Shown here in pieces: positions 35,150 through 44,016 of a DNA stretch of 64,000 nt. Numbering within the stretch: the first letter of the stretch is position 1; every line of letters starts with the position of its first letter. Source of the stretch: Flavobacterium caeni (GTDB lineage Bacteria; Bacteroidota; Bacteroidia; Flavobacteriales; Flavobacteriaceae); NCBI RefSeq assembly GCF_900101895.1, contig NZ_FMVF01000005.1:1-64000 (forward strand). Direction: 5' to 3'. The notes under the pieces were generated by a model. The model was not told the DNA's origin. It ran no database searches and saw only the letters and a program-made list of their open reading frames with translations. Made by a program: the position numbers and the translations under genes.

Positions 35150-37177
35150 TTACAATAAACCCGCACGCTTGAGCAACGCGTCCACCTTCGGCTCCTTTCC
35201 GCGGAACCGTTTGTACAACACCATCGGATGTTCGGTGCCGCCTTTCGACAAAATATTTTCCTTGAATTTTGTGGCCACTTCGGTGTTGAAGATGCCATTT
35301 TCCTGAAAGTATTCGAACGCGTCGGCATCCAAAACCTCGGCCCATTTGTAGCTGTAATAGCCCGATGAATATCCGCCTTGAAAGATGTGCGAAAAAGAAG
35401 TGCTCATCGCATTTTCGGCTACATCGGGATACAATTTGGTCGAAGCGAACTGGGCTTCCTCGAACGCCTTCAAATCTACAATCGCGGTCGGATCCTGTCC
35501 GTGCCAACCCATGTCCAAAAGGCCAAAACTCAGTTGACGCAACGTGGCCATTCCTTGTTGGAAACTAGCGCTTTCCTTGATTTTGGTGATGTATTCTTGT
35601 GGTATGACCTCGCCCGTTTGATAGTGCTTGGCGAACAACGCAAGCGCCTCTGGCTCGTAACACCAATTCTCGAAAATCTGGCTTGGCAATTCAACAAAAT
35701 CCCAGTACACGCTGGTTCCCGACAGGTTAGGGTAGGTGGTGTTGGCGAGCATCCCGTGCAGCGCGTGACCAAATTCGTGGAACAAAGTAGTCACTTCGTT
35801 GAACGTCAAAAGCGACGGCTTGGTCTCGGTAGGCTTGGTAAAATTGCACACGATCGACACATGCGGACGCTCGTTGCTCGCGCCAACGATGTACTGCGAT
35901 TTGAACGACGTCATCCACGCGCCGTTGCGTTTGCCCTTGCGCGGGAAAAAGTCGGCATAGAAAATCGCGACGAGTTGGCCCGTGACGTCCTTGACCTCAT
36001 AGGTCATTACATCTTCATGGTATTTGTCGATGTCGTTGATCTGGTTGAACGTGAGCCCAAACAGTTTGTGGGACACGGTAAACGCCCCTTCCAACACATT
36101 TTCGAGTTTGAAATATGGCTTGAGTTTCTCGTCGTCCAGGTTGAAACGTTGCTGCTTGAGCTTTTCCGAATAGTAGGCGCCGTCCCATTTTTCAAGTCGG
36201 TCGATGCCGTCGGTGTCTTTCGCGAACTGCTCGAGCTCGGCAAATTCACGCTCGGCGGCCGGCTTGGCTTTCTCGAGTAAATCCTGCAAAAACGATTTGA
36301 CTTTCGCCGGGCTTTCGGCCATACGCTCTTCCAAAACAAAGTGCGCATGCGTGTCGTAGCCGAGCAACTGCGCGCGCTCGTGGCGTAATTTTGCAATTTT
36401 CAATACAATTTCGCGGTTGTCGCGCGTGTTGCCGCGAAACGCTTTCGCGCCGTTGGCGATCGCCATCTTTTTGCGCAGTTCGCGATCGTCTGCATAAGTC
36501 ACAAATGGGATGTAACTTGGGTAATCCAAAGTGAAAACCCAGCCGTCCTTGTCACGTGATTTGGCTTCTTCTTTGGCCGCTTCGACAATGCCTTCGGGTA
36601 AGCCAGACAGTTGTTGGTCGTCGGCAATATGGAGTTCGAAATCGTGGGTTTCCTCCAACACGTTTTCGCCGAATTCGAGGCTCAGTTTCGAAAGCTCCTT
36701 GTCTATTTCGCGCAGTTTTTCCTTTTTGTCGTCGGGCAGGTTCGCGCCGTTTCGTGCAAAGCCTTTGTATTTTTTGTCGAGCAACATCGATTGTTCGGGC
36801 GTCAGGCGCAAATTCGATTTTTGGTCGTAAACCGATTTGACGCGCGCAAATAATTCAGGGTTCAAGCGAATGTCGTTCGAGAATTCACTGAGCATCGGCG
36901 ATACTTCCTGCGCTATTTTCTGGATCTCGTCGTTGGTTTCTGCCGAATGCAGGTTAAAGAATATATTCGACACGCGGTCGAGCGTATCACCTGCAAACGA
37001 CAGCGCTTCGATCGTGTTTTCGAACGTCGGCGGTGCGGGATTGTTGGCGATTTGCGTAATCTCGGCCTTGGCGCGCGCGATAGATTCTGTAAACGCGGGC
37101 AGGAAATCTTGGGTTTTGATTTGCGCGAACGGCGCGGTATCGTGTTTGGTGGCGAATTTGGAAAGTAGTGGATTCAT
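35150..37177 (-). CDS. M3 family metallopeptidase (peptidyl-dipeptidase Dcp / oligopeptidase A type)
   Basis: A zinc peptidase of 675 residues, close to the M3 norm. The zinc motif HEFGH (His467, Glu468, His471) lies in TTLFHEFGHALHGMLA, and the conserved Glu of the third ligand follows in YWDFVELPSQIFENW. Preceding segments such as VGASNERPHVSIVCNFTKP fit the Dcp branch. Such enzymes remove dipeptides from, or cut, short peptides. No signal peptide is evident, so a cytosolic place is likely. The C terminus (YKRFRGKEPKVDALLKRAGL) is the usual M3 ending. The gene stands alone. Confidence 0.93.
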   Translation of the reverse strand: MNPLLSKFATKHDTAPFAQIKTQDFLPAFTESIARAKAEITQIANNPAPPTFENTIEALSFAGDTLDRVSNIFFNLHSAETNDEIQKIAQEVSPMLSEFSNDIRLNPELFARVKSVYDQKSNLRLTPEQSMLLDKKYKGFARNGANLPDDKKEKLREIDKELSKLSLEFGENVLEETHDFELHIADDQQLSGLPEGIVEAAKEEAKSRDKDGWVFTLDYPSYIPFVTYADDRELRKKMAIANGAKAFRGNTRDNREIVLKIAKLRHERAQLLGYDTHAHFVLEERMAESPAKVKSFLQDLLEKAKPAAEREFAELEQFAKDTDGIDRLEKWDGAYYSEKLKQQRFNLDDEKLKPYFKLENVLEGAFTVSHKLFGLTFNQINDIDKYHEDVMTYEVKDVTGQLVAIFYADFFPRKGKRNGAWMTSFKSQYIVGASNERPHVSIVCNFTKPTETKPSLLTFNEVTTLFHEFGHALHGMLANTTYPNLSGTSVYWDFVELPSQIFENWCYEPEALALFAKHYQTGEVIPQEYITKIKESASFQQGMATLRQLSFGLLDMGWHGQDPTAIVDLKAFEEAQFASTKLYPDVAENAMSTSFSHIFQGGYSSGYYSYKWAEVLDADAFEYFQENGIFNTEVATKFKENILSKGGTEHPMVLYKRFRGKEPKVDALLKRAGLL

Positions 37178-37185
37178 TTTAATTT

Positions 37186-37216
37186 GAAAATGAGGTAATT
37201 TGAAAATTTGAAAATG
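37186..37216. repeat. Simple AATTTGAAAATTTG repeat
   Basis: Short repeats of AATTTGAAAA directly upstream of the M3 peptidase gene. This is like the intergenic simple repeats at 12890 and 27021. Confidence 0.45.
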
Positions 37217-37230
37217 TCAATCAAACCGAC

Positions 37231-37309
37231 GAAGCCTAGTCTCGAGGTAGCTATATCCTCTGGGGTTTGCAAAACCTAAAAGCAAAGCAGACAGCAGGGT
37301 TGGAGCTCC
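37231..37309 (-). repeat. Decayed interspersed hairpin repeat (copy 7)
   Basis: On the minus strand it starts GGAGCTCC, contains CTGCTGTCTGCTTTGCTTTT, then AGAGGATATAGCTACC and ends near GACTAGGC. Order and spacing match the repeat family, but many positions differ. The rest of 37310-37602 shows no gene or other feature. Confidence 0.4.
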
Positions 37310-37602
37310 AAATTTAGAGAAATTTGGGCGAATTGCCGGAGTGAATAGCTCCTAATAAATTGCAAAAATAATTGAAGATAAAAACAAAGGTTCGCAATCG
37401 GAGCGGCAAGGTTGGGCTTTCGAATTAAGAGCGCCTTTCTGAAAAACTTTAACAAAATTTCCAGATTTTCTGTATCGAAGTGTAAATTTTTTTCCGTTGG
37501 GAATAACCTTCATTGCCCCCTTCCCTACGAAGCGAAATTACCTTTTTTTAAAATACCTCCGTTACAGAAAAACTGTAAATATGGGCAACGCCAACCAAAA
37601 AG

Positions 37603-38085
37603 TTATTTCTTCAACTTCTCTGCAGCGTCAACCACCGCATTCTTCAACCCTTCCTTATACGAAACAATCTTATCCAAAACGGCCTTATCATGGCTGCCCA
37701 AAATTTGCGCCGCCAAAATCCCCGCATTTTTCGCGCCGTTCAAGGCTACGGTCGCCACAGGAACACCGCCCGGCATCTGAAGTATCGACAACACGCTGTC
37801 CCAACCATCAATCGAATTGCTCGACTTCACGGGCACGCCAATCACCGGCAACGGCGACATCGACGCCACCATACCCGGCAAATGCGCTGCGCCACCCGCT
37901 CCGGCAATGATCACCGAAATCCCACGCCGGTGCGCATTCTGGCTAAAATCAAACAGTTTTTCGGGCGTGCGGTGCGCCGACACAATATCCACTTCGGTCG
38001 CGATCCCAAACTGTTGCAGGATGTCGATCGCGTCTTGCATGACGGGCATGTCTGAGATGCTTCCCATGATGATGGCTACTTTCAT
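37603..38085 (-). CDS. purE: N5-carboxyaminoimidazole ribonucleotide mutase
   Basis: A cytosolic enzyme of 160 residues in purine synthesis. It moves the carboxylate of N5-CAIR, made by PurK, to carbon 4. The family opening MKVAIIMGSISDMPVM binds the phosphate, and VSAHRTPEKLFDF holds the catalytic histidine region. GAGGAAHLPGMVAS and the PVIGVPVKS segment are also present. It lies upstream of purK reading leftwards but in the reverse of the usual order, with 157 bases and a hairpin repeat between. Confidence 0.97.
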   Translation of the reverse strand: MKVAIIMGSISDMPVMQDAIDILQQFGIATEVDIVSAHRTPEKLFDFSQNAHRRGISVIIAGAGGAAHLPGMVASMSPLPVIGVPVKSSNSIDGWDSVLSILQMPGGVPVATVALNGAKNAGILAAQILGSHDKAVLDKIVSYKEGLKNAVVDAAEKLKK

Positions 38086-38092
38086 TGGCTTG

Positions 38093-38130
38093 GTTTAATC
38101 GTTTAATTGTTTAATCGTTTGATCGTTTGG
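38093..38130. repeat. 8-bp tandem repeat (GTTTAATC)
   Basis: Four and a half units of GTTTAATC/GTTTGATC lie directly upstream of purE. Unit number could vary by slippage. Confidence 0.6.
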
Positions 38131-38136
38131 GCGTTC

Positions 38137-38252
38137 CGGCGGTTGGTATTTCTCGCTTTGATTGGCGTTTATTGGCCGCCGTCGCGCTGTCCGCTCTATC
38201 TTTTTCTCCGCTGCGCTTCGAAAAAGGATGCCGCTTCCATCGCTAACGCGGG
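38137..38252 (+). repeat. Interspersed hairpin repeat, copy 4
   Basis: Begins GGCGTTCCGGCGGTTGG, continues CGCGCTGTCCGCTCTATC and TTTTTC, then a CGCTGCGCTTCG loop, then GAAAAAGGATGCCGCTTCC and ATCGCTAACGCG. It is very like the copy at 24222. Its end overlaps the last codons and stop of purK (38243). Confidence 0.75.
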
Positions 38253-39391
38253 CCCGCAATCACGCGGATCGTATTTTTTACTTCTTCGGCAATCTTCCGC
38301 GCTTGGGCCATATCCTGGTTCACGATCGTCACATGCCCCATTTTCCTAAACGGACGCGTCTCGCGTTTGCCATAAATGTGCGGCGTCACGCCATCGATGG
38401 CCATGATTTGTTCGATGTTTTCATACACCACATCGCCCGAAAAACCTTCGGCGCCCACCAGATTGACCATGATCCCGGCCACCTTGCTGTCGGTGTTGCC
38501 GAGCGGTAAATTCAAAATCGCACGCAAATGGTTTTCGAACTGCGACGTATAACTGGCCTCGATTGTATGGTGTCCCGAATTGTGCGGACGCGGTGCGACT
38601 TCATTGACCAATATTTCATCGTTTTCGGTCTGGAACATCTCGACGGCCAATAATCCAACGTGGTTGAACTTCTCCGAAACAGCCAACGCAATAGCACGTG
38701 CTTTTTCGGCGACTTTTTCGTCAATCCTCGCGGGGCAAATCACATATTCCACCTGATTCGCCTCGGGATGGAATTCCATTTCCACGACAGGATATGTCTT
38801 GATCTCGCCCGAAACATTGCGCGCCACAATCACCGACAATTCGTTCTTGAACGGGATCATCGATTCGGCAATACATTCGCCGTCGGGTAATCCGTCCAAG
38901 TCGGTCCAAGAACGCACCACTTTTACACCGTTGCCATCGTAACCGAACTCGGCGCTTTTCCAAACAAACGGGAACGGACTGGTGCTTTTTTTCAAATCGG
39001 CCATGCTCTCAAACCGCTGGTACGGCGCGGTGGGGATGTTGTTTTGCGCGTAAAAATCCTTTTGGCGGCCTTTGTGCTGTATTTGGCGTAGCGTTTTGGG
39101 CGAAGGATAAACCTTCAATCCCTCGGCTTCCAATTTTTCGAGCGCTTCAACATTGACGAGTTCGATCTCGAACGTCAGCACATCGACTTGTTTCCCAAAA
39201 TGGTATACGGTGTCAAAATCGGTCAGGCTGCCTTGTACGAAATGGTTGCATGCAATGCGGCACGGCGCTTCGGGGCTCGGGTCGAGCACATAGGTTTGGA
39301 TGTCGAATTTGCGCGTGTCATACAGCATCATCTTGCCAAGCTGTCCGCCGCCCAGGATGCCGAGTTTAAAATCCGAAGAAAAATAAGCCAT
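38243..39391 (-). CDS. purK: 5-(carboxyamino)imidazole ribonucleotide synthase
   Basis: An ATP-grasp enzyme of 382 residues that carboxylates AIR with bicarbonate and ATP, supplying PurE. The N-terminal Rossmann-like motif is KLGILGGGQLGKMM, and the ATP-grasp core includes FVWKSAEFGYDGNGVKVV and NEVAPRPHNSGHHTIEA, both typical of PurK. The frame is open 41 codons further upstream, but conservation starts at MAYFSSDFKLGIL, so the ATG at 39391 is chosen. The stop codon lies within a hairpin repeat. Confidence 0.96.
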   Translation of the reverse strand: MAYFSSDFKLGILGGGQLGKMMLYDTRKFDIQTYVLDPSPEAPCRIACNHFVQGSLTDFDTVYHFGKQVDVLTFEIELVNVEALEKLEAEGLKVYPSPKTLRQIQHKGRQKDFYAQNNIPTAPYQRFESMADLKKSTSPFPFVWKSAEFGYDGNGVKVVRSWTDLDGLPDGECIAESMIPFKNELSVIVARNVSGEIKTYPVVEMEFHPEANQVEYVICPARIDEKVAEKARAIALAVSEKFNHVGLLAVEMFQTENDEILVNEVAPRPHNSGHHTIEASYTSQFENHLRAILNLPLGNTDSKVAGIMVNLVGAEGFSGDVVYENIEQIMAIDGVTPHIYGKRETRPFRKMGHVTIVNQDMAQARKIAEEVKNTIRVIAGPR

Positions 39392-39604
39392 AGTTGTTGT
39401 GTTGTGGCAAAGATAACCTTTTGGCGGCAAAATCGCCAGTTGTTTTGCTCCAAAAATAGCAGCTTTTGGGTGTCGCAATCCATCCCTTAATTTGACGGTA
39501 TTGCACAAGGCCATGGTCTGCGAATTATGTAATTTTATCTACGGGTTTCAAAATAATAGTGGGCGCAAATAGTCCGAAATTCAATCCACAAAAAACACAA
39601 CATC

Positions 39605-40045
39605 ATGAAAACGATTCAAAAAACAAAGCAAATCAATGCCCCCAAGGAAAAAGTATGGAATGTACTGCTCGAAGACGCCCACAACCGCATCTGGATGACC
39701 GAATTCATGGAAGGCGCCCACGCACAAACCGATTGGATACAAGGCCACAAAGTGCGCTTCCTCGACAACGACAACAACGGAATCGTGGGTACCATCAAAA
39801 GCAAGCAACCCTATGACAAGATCGAAATGGTGTACGAGGGCGAAGTGCGCAACGGCGTCGACGATTTTGAAAGCGAAATGGGCCAGGCGATGAACGGGTC
39901 GCGCGAAAATTACTATCTTTCAGAAAACAATGGCGTCACCACGTTAAAGGTCGAGGTCGACATGGGCGAGGATTGGTACGATACCATGTCTGAGGCCTGG
40001 GACCGCGCACTGGTCAAGATCGACGATTTGTCGCTTTCGGTATAA
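39605..40045 (+). CDS. SRPBCC domain protein (AHSA1/START-like)
   Basis: A 146-residue cytosolic protein with the helix-grip fold of the SRPBCC superfamily. It starts MKTIQKTKQINAPKEKVW, the usual first strand and helix, and ends in an amphipathic helix (YDTMSEAWDRALVKIDDL). Such domains bind hydrophobic ligands or act as co-chaperones like Aha1; no specific ligand can be named. It stands alone. Confidence 0.8.
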   Translation: MKTIQKTKQINAPKEKVWNVLLEDAHNRIWMTEFMEGAHAQTDWIQGHKVRFLDNDNNGIVGTIKSKQPYDKIEMVYEGEVRNGVDDFESEMGQAMNGSRENYYLSENNGVTTLKVEVDMGEDWYDTMSEAWDRALVKIDDLSLSV

Positions 40046-40215
40046 AACCAAATTAAACCAAAATAATTACGGGAATCACCGCCAATTTGTTCCTGATCTA
40101 CGCCTATCGCGATCGGTATGCTGGCGTGTTTGCGGTAAAATAACGGGTTGTTTTTGGCTAAAATAGCTGGTAATGAGCGCAAGGCCTCGCCAGAAAAATT
40201 AAATTTGCAAAGCCG

Positions 40216-40245
40216 TTTGTTTTACAAAAAATAGTAGTAGTTTTG
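40216..40245 (+). promoter_or_regulatory. Promoter of tRNA-Leu
   Basis: TTTG at 40216-40219, an 18-base spacer and a perfect -7 box TAGTTTTG at 40238-40245. The mature tRNA begins 13 bases further on. A second -7-like TAAATTTG lies at 40200-40207. Confidence 0.65.
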
Positions 40246-40257
40246 TCGTCCCTGAAT

Positions 40258-40340
40258 GCCCTAGTGGCGAAATTGGTAGACGCACTGTGTTCAGGTCGCA
40301 GCGCCTTATGGGTGTGCTGGTTCGAATCCAGTCTAGGGCA
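40258..40340 (+). tRNA. tRNA-Leu (anticodon CAG)
   Basis: An 83-base class II tRNA with a long variable arm. The acceptor stem GCCCTAG pairs with CTAGGGC, with discriminator A. The anticodon stem CTGTG/CGCAG encloses TTCAGGT with anticodon CAG. The T arm is CTGGTTCGAATCCAG. CCA is not encoded. Confidence 0.95.
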
Positions 40341-40346
40341 CAAAAA

Positions 40347-40375
40347 TAAAAGCCGCTCCACGAGCGGCTTTTTTT
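40347..40375. terminator. Bidirectional terminator between tRNA-Leu and a lipoprotein gene
   Basis: AAAGCCGCTC pairs with GAGCGGCTTT around a CAC loop, with T runs on both strands. It serves the tRNA on the plus strand and the gene ending at 40374 on the minus strand. Confidence 0.9.
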
Positions 40376-40823
40376 ATTCCGAAATGATCTTGGTTGTCGT
40401 AATCGTAACCGTGTCGTCGGTTTCGGGGTCGTCATCGGCTGGCGTAACCACACCCGATTGCGTGTGCACCAAAACATTATTTCTGTAAATGTTCAGCGTG
40501 CATGTTTGGTCGGTTTCGGTATCGTTGATACATTTGGTCTGCAAATAAGCCGTTTCGGGCATTTGCGAAAAAAGCGCTACCAACGTCTTGTTCCAAGTGG
40601 TGTGTGAACCGTCCGGTCCCGGCGTGCCGTAAAACAAGTCGCCATCGCCCATTTTATAGCTGATTTGCGTAATCATGTCGGTCGATGCGGTCACTTCATA
40701 CTTGACCTCTACGCCCACCGGTGGGCCAGGGACGATGATTTTGTCTTTGTCGTCGTTGTCGCTGCAGGCCTCCAGCAAAAAAACCGCGCCGAGCACCCAT
40801 AATGTTGTTTTCAAAATTTTCAT
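40374..40823 (-). CDS. Hypothetical lipoprotein
   Basis: A 149-residue protein with a lipoprotein signal (MKILKTTLWVLGAVFLLEAC, lipid attachment at Cys20) followed by an acidic linker SDNDDKDK, which in Bacteroidota can direct surface display. The mature part is beta-rich (VEVKYEVTASTDMITQISYK) with two cysteines in TKCINDTETDQTCTLNI. No family is recognised; the fold could resemble small MmpS-like immunoglobulin domains. I begin at the ATG at 40823 because it sits right before the signal peptide; a longer frame to 40865 is open. Confidence 0.75.
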   Translation of the reverse strand: MKILKTTLWVLGAVFLLEACSDNDDKDKIIVPGPPVGVEVKYEVTASTDMITQISYKMGDGDLFYGTPGPDGSHTTWNKTLVALFSQMPETAYLQTKCINDTETDQTCTLNIYRNNVLVHTQSGVVTPADDDPETDDTVTITTTKIISE

Positions 40824-40868
40824 AGGATTCAATTTTTGCCAAATATCGGTAAAATTTGGCTTCAAAAA

Positions 40869-41417
40869 TTACTTCTTCGCGATTTTGCGCAGCACTTCCT
40901 TGCAGGCCGCTTGGTAGGCCGCGGAATGTTCCGAGTAACCCATTTCGAGCACCACTTTCAGTTCGGGATATACCCAATTTTGCCAACGTCCCGTGTGCAC
41001 CAACGCGCGCATGGCATACGCTTTGGCGGCGACTTTGGCATCGCTTATCAACCAATCGAAACACGCTTCGGTGATTTTTTTGAGCTGGTTTTCAGATAAA
41101 AAATCCATCGTTTTGGTATGATGCGCCGCGGCAAACAGGCAAATCTTTGACATCGACCGGACGGCGCCATCCCGCTTGAGTTGGGGCAATACATCGCAAA
41201 ATTGGTCAAGAAAGGGCGTGAGCCAACCGATATGGCGTTCCATGACGAGTTCGAGAATCCAGCACGCCTTGTGGTGGTGTTGGTCGGATGGGTCTAACGC
41301 CACGGCGATCAAATCGTCGAGTAGGTGGGGATTGTCGAACACCAAACCCGACAACTGGTCGCGAATCGGACGGTGGGCGGTGCTTCGTGCAATGCGTTGG
41401 TAGAAATGCATATCCAT
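40869..41417 (-). CDS. Conserved-looking helical protein, HEAT-repeat like
   Basis: A 182-residue, almost wholly helical protein starting MDMHFYQRIARSTAHRPI. Successive helix pairs (ACWILELVMERHIGWLTPFLD, then DGAVRSMSKICLFAAAHH, then AAKAYAMRALVHTG) resemble ARM/HEAT-type repeats. No catalytic motif is seen and I do not recognise a named function. It is 45 bases from the sugar dehydrogenase gene and in the same direction, so it may be cotranscribed. Its own stop is 45 bases before the lipoprotein start. Confidence 0.65.
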   Translation of the reverse strand: MDMHFYQRIARSTAHRPIRDQLSGLVFDNPHLLDDLIAVALDPSDQHHHKACWILELVMERHIGWLTPFLDQFCDVLPQLKRDGAVRSMSKICLFAAAHHTKTMDFLSENQLKKITEACFDWLISDAKVAAKAYAMRALVHTGRWQNWVYPELKVVLEMGYSEHSAAYQAACKEVLRKIAKK

Positions 41418-41461
41418 AGTTAGGTCGAACAAATGCAATATACAAATCCCGCGCGAATCGG

Positions 41462-42712
41462 TTATCGCTCGGCCGAAATTTGCCAAATCGTATTGCTTCC
41501 GTCGTCAGAAACCAACAACGATCCGTCGTGCAAGACCATGACGCAAACCGGTCGCCCGTACACTTCGGCGCGGTCGGCGTTGGCTACGAAACCGGTCAAA
41601 AAATCCTGCGGTGCACCCGACGGCTTGCCGTCCTTGAACGGTACAAAAAGCACTTTGTAACCCGAAATGTTGGCGCGGTTCCAAGAGCCGTGCTGCCCTA
41701 CAAAAGCGCCGCTCCGATAGCCCGACGGGAAAGCGTCTTTTGTGTAAAAAGCCACGCTGAGCGATGCGGTGTGCGAACCTACCGGCACGTCGGGAACGAT
41801 GGATTGCTCGACCAAATCTGGCCGTTGCCCCTCGAGCCTTGGATCGACAATTTGGCCAAAGTAGGCGTAAGGCCAGCCGTAAAATCCGCCGCGTTGGACG
41901 CTTGTGATGTAGTCGGGTACCAGGTCGTCGCCCAGTCCGTCGCGCTCGTTGACGGCAGTCCACAGCTCGCCGTTTACAGGATTCCAGTCTACCCCGACGG
42001 GATTGCGCAGCCCGCTCGCATACAATTTTTCGCCCGAACCGTCGGGGTTGATCTCGAGTATGCAGGCACGGCGCACCTCGTGCTGCATGCCGTTCTCGCC
42101 CACGTTGCTGCCCGAGCCCACGGTCACATAAATCTTGGAACCGTCTTTGGCGGCGAGCAAATTACGCGTCCAATGGTTGTTGTAGCCGCCCGCGGGCAAA
42201 TCGAGTATTTTTTGGCCTTTGGCCGTGAGCTTGAGTTCGTTTTGGTACGGATATCGGTACAATCCGTTGGTGTTGGCTACATAAAAATGATTGTCGAGCA
42301 CCAAGATCCCAAAAGGGCGGTTGAGGTTTTTGAGAAAGGTTTCGCGCGTTTCGTAATGGCCGTCCTTGTCTTTGTCGCGGAACACGACGATTTGATCGGC
42401 AAACGAATCCGAGACAAAAATGTCGAGATTGGGCGCTTGGTAAATCCACCGGCAGCGCTCGAAGTCCTCGGCGAATTTGGTTACTTTGAATCCTTTAGGA
42501 GCAATCGGTTTGTGCCCGTTCCAGTCTACCATGCTGCTGCGTTTGGTGGTCGAGGCCGTGGCATAAGGCGCGGGCAAAGTAAAATCGCCGATGGCCGTCT
42601 TGACGGTTTGCGCCGTCTTGCCGGGCCTTTCGCTTGTTGATTTTTTGGCCTGGCCGTTGCAGGCGTTGGCAACAAGGGCCAGCAAAAGTATTGTTCTGAT
42701 CGTGTAATTCAT
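41462..42712 (-). CDS. PQQ-dependent sugar dehydrogenase-like beta-propeller lipoprotein
   Basis: A 416-residue exported protein. The signal MNYTIRTILLLALVANAC has a lipobox with Cys18. The mature part is a six-bladed propeller of the soluble aldose/sorbosone dehydrogenase family, with GFKVTKFAEDFERCRWIY, IYVTVGSGSNVGENG, ASGLRNPVGVDWNP, GHQ-like PVGSHTASLSVAFY and a final LVSDDGSNTIWQI. Family enzymes oxidise sugars with PQQ in the periplasm. PQQ synthesis genes are not in the window, so cofactor and activity are unproven. The ATG at 42712 is chosen because the signal peptide follows it. Confidence 0.85.
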   Translation of the reverse strand: MNYTIRTILLLALVANACNGQAKKSTSERPGKTAQTVKTAIGDFTLPAPYATASTTKRSSMVDWNGHKPIAPKGFKVTKFAEDFERCRWIYQAPNLDIFVSDSFADQIVVFRDKDKDGHYETRETFLKNLNRPFGILVLDNHFYVANTNGLYRYPYQNELKLTAKGQKILDLPAGGYNNHWTRNLLAAKDGSKIYVTVGSGSNVGENGMQHEVRRACILEINPDGSGEKLYASGLRNPVGVDWNPVNGELWTAVNERDGLGDDLVPDYITSVQRGGFYGWPYAYFGQIVDPRLEGQRPDLVEQSIVPDVPVGSHTASLSVAFYTKDAFPSGYRSGAFVGQHGSWNRANISGYKVLFVPFKDGKPSGAPQDFLTGFVANADRAEVYGRPVCVMVLHDGSLLVSDDGSNTIWQISAER

Positions 42713-42849
42713 CGCGTTGTTGTTGTCGCTTAAAATTAGCGAATTAGAAAAAGCGCAGCGAATCGACGCGCCAATAATAAGACACATTTAACACAAACAA
42801 AAAATCGAATTAACTGGCGGCAAGGTATCGGCAACCGAACGATAATACC

Positions 42850-42857
42850 TATATTTG
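42850..42857 (+). promoter_or_regulatory. -7 box of hpt
   Basis: TATATTTG, a perfect TAnnTTTG, 23 bases before the GTG start of hpt. Confidence 0.5.
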
Positions 42858-42880
42858 CACCTTATTCCAAAAGCGAAACC

Positions 42881-43411
42881 GTGATACAACTCCACGATAA
42901 ACAGTTTGTTCCGTTCATCTCGGCGCAAGAAATCGATTTTGCGATTGCCGAAATGGCGCACCACGTCGAGGCCGACTTTGCCGACGAAACCCCGATTTTT
43001 GTAGGGATCCTCAACGGCGCATTCATGGTCGTTTCCGATTTCATGAAACACTACAGCCATCCGTGCGAAGTGAGTTTCATCAAAATGGCGTCTTATGAAG
43101 GCACTGAATCGTCGGGTGCGGTCAAGCAACTCATCGGTTTGAACCAGGATTTGGCGGGCCGCAGCGTGGTCATCATCGAAGACATCATCGACACGGGCAA
43201 CACCATCGAAGAACTCAAGGCGCTGTTCAAACAACAAAACGTCAAGCATTTCAAGATCGCGACGCTGTTCTTCAAACCCGAGGCCTACAAAAAAGACATC
43301 AAGATCGATTACGTCGGCATCCGCATCCCCAACAAATTTATCGTCGGCTATGGGCTCGACTACAATGGGCTCGGACGCAATTTGCCCGAGGTCTATCAAC
43401 TCCACGAATAG
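42881..43411 (+). CDS. hpt: Hypoxanthine phosphoribosyltransferase
   Basis: A cytosolic purine-salvage enzyme of 176 residues that joins hypoxanthine (and often guanine) to PRPP. The PRPP motif is VVIIEDIIDTGNT (97-108), GILNGAFMVVSDF is the second phosphate-binding loop, and KPEAYKKDIKIDYVGIRIPN holds the base-binding region. The start is a GTG; the residues after it (IQLHDKQFVPFIS) fit the family. adk follows 32 bases downstream after an AT-rich spacer, so both are likely in one operon for nucleotide metabolism. Confidence 0.95.
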   Translation: MIQLHDKQFVPFISAQEIDFAIAEMAHHVEADFADETPIFVGILNGAFMVVSDFMKHYSHPCEVSFIKMASYEGTESSGAVKQLIGLNQDLAGRSVVIIEDIIDTGNTIEELKALFKQQNVKHFKIATLFFKPEAYKKDIKIDYVGIRIPNKFIVGYGLDYNGLGRNLPEVYQLHE

Positions 43412-43443
43412 AGAATAATCAATAACAATAAACAATAAAAAAC

Positions 43444-44016
43444 GTGATCAACATCGTTTTGTTCGGCAAGCCCGGCGCGGGAAAAGGTACCCAGGCAGAA
43501 TTCCTCAAAGAAAAATACAACCTTGTGCATTTGTCCACCGGCGATATTTTTCGTCACAACATCAAGAACGGCACCGAGCTCGGCAAGACGGCCAAGGCCA
43601 TCATCGACCGCGGCGATTTGGTGCCCGACGAAATCACGACCAACATGCTCAAGGATGCCGTAGACCAAAACCCAAACGCGAACGGATTCTTGTTCGACGG
43701 TTACCCGCGCACCATTGCGCAGGCCGAAGCGTTGGATCAAATTTTGGCCGATAAAAATTCTTCGAACACCGCGACCATTGCGCTCGAAGCCGACGACGAA
43801 ATCCTTGTGCAACGTTTGCTCGAACGCGGCAAAACCAGCGGACGCGCCGACGACCAGGACGAAGAAAAAATCCGCAACCGCTACCAGGAATACAACGAGA
43901 AGACCGCGCCGCTGATCGACTATTACACCGCGCAGGGCAAGTTCCACGCGGTGAACGGTATCGGTTCGATTGCCGAAATTACCGAGCGTTTGAGCAACGT
44001 CATCGATAATTTATAG
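43444..44016 (+). CDS. adk: Adenylate kinase
   Basis: A cytosolic enzyme of 190 residues that equilibrates ATP, ADP and AMP. The P-loop is GKPGAGKGTQ (8-17), AMP-binding is seen in LSTGDIFRHNI and LFDGYPRTIAQ, and the LID arginine region in RGKTSGRADDQDEEKI. The LID is short and lacks zinc cysteines. It starts with GTG. The stop codon at 44014-44016 directly abuts a hairpin repeat. Confidence 0.96.
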   Translation: MINIVLFGKPGAGKGTQAEFLKEKYNLVHLSTGDIFRHNIKNGTELGKTAKAIIDRGDLVPDEITTNMLKDAVDQNPNANGFLFDGYPRTIAQAEALDQILADKNSSNTATIALEADDEILVQRLLERGKTSGRADDQDEEKIRNRYQEYNEKTAPLIDYYTAQGKFHAVNGIGSIAEITERLSNVIDNL

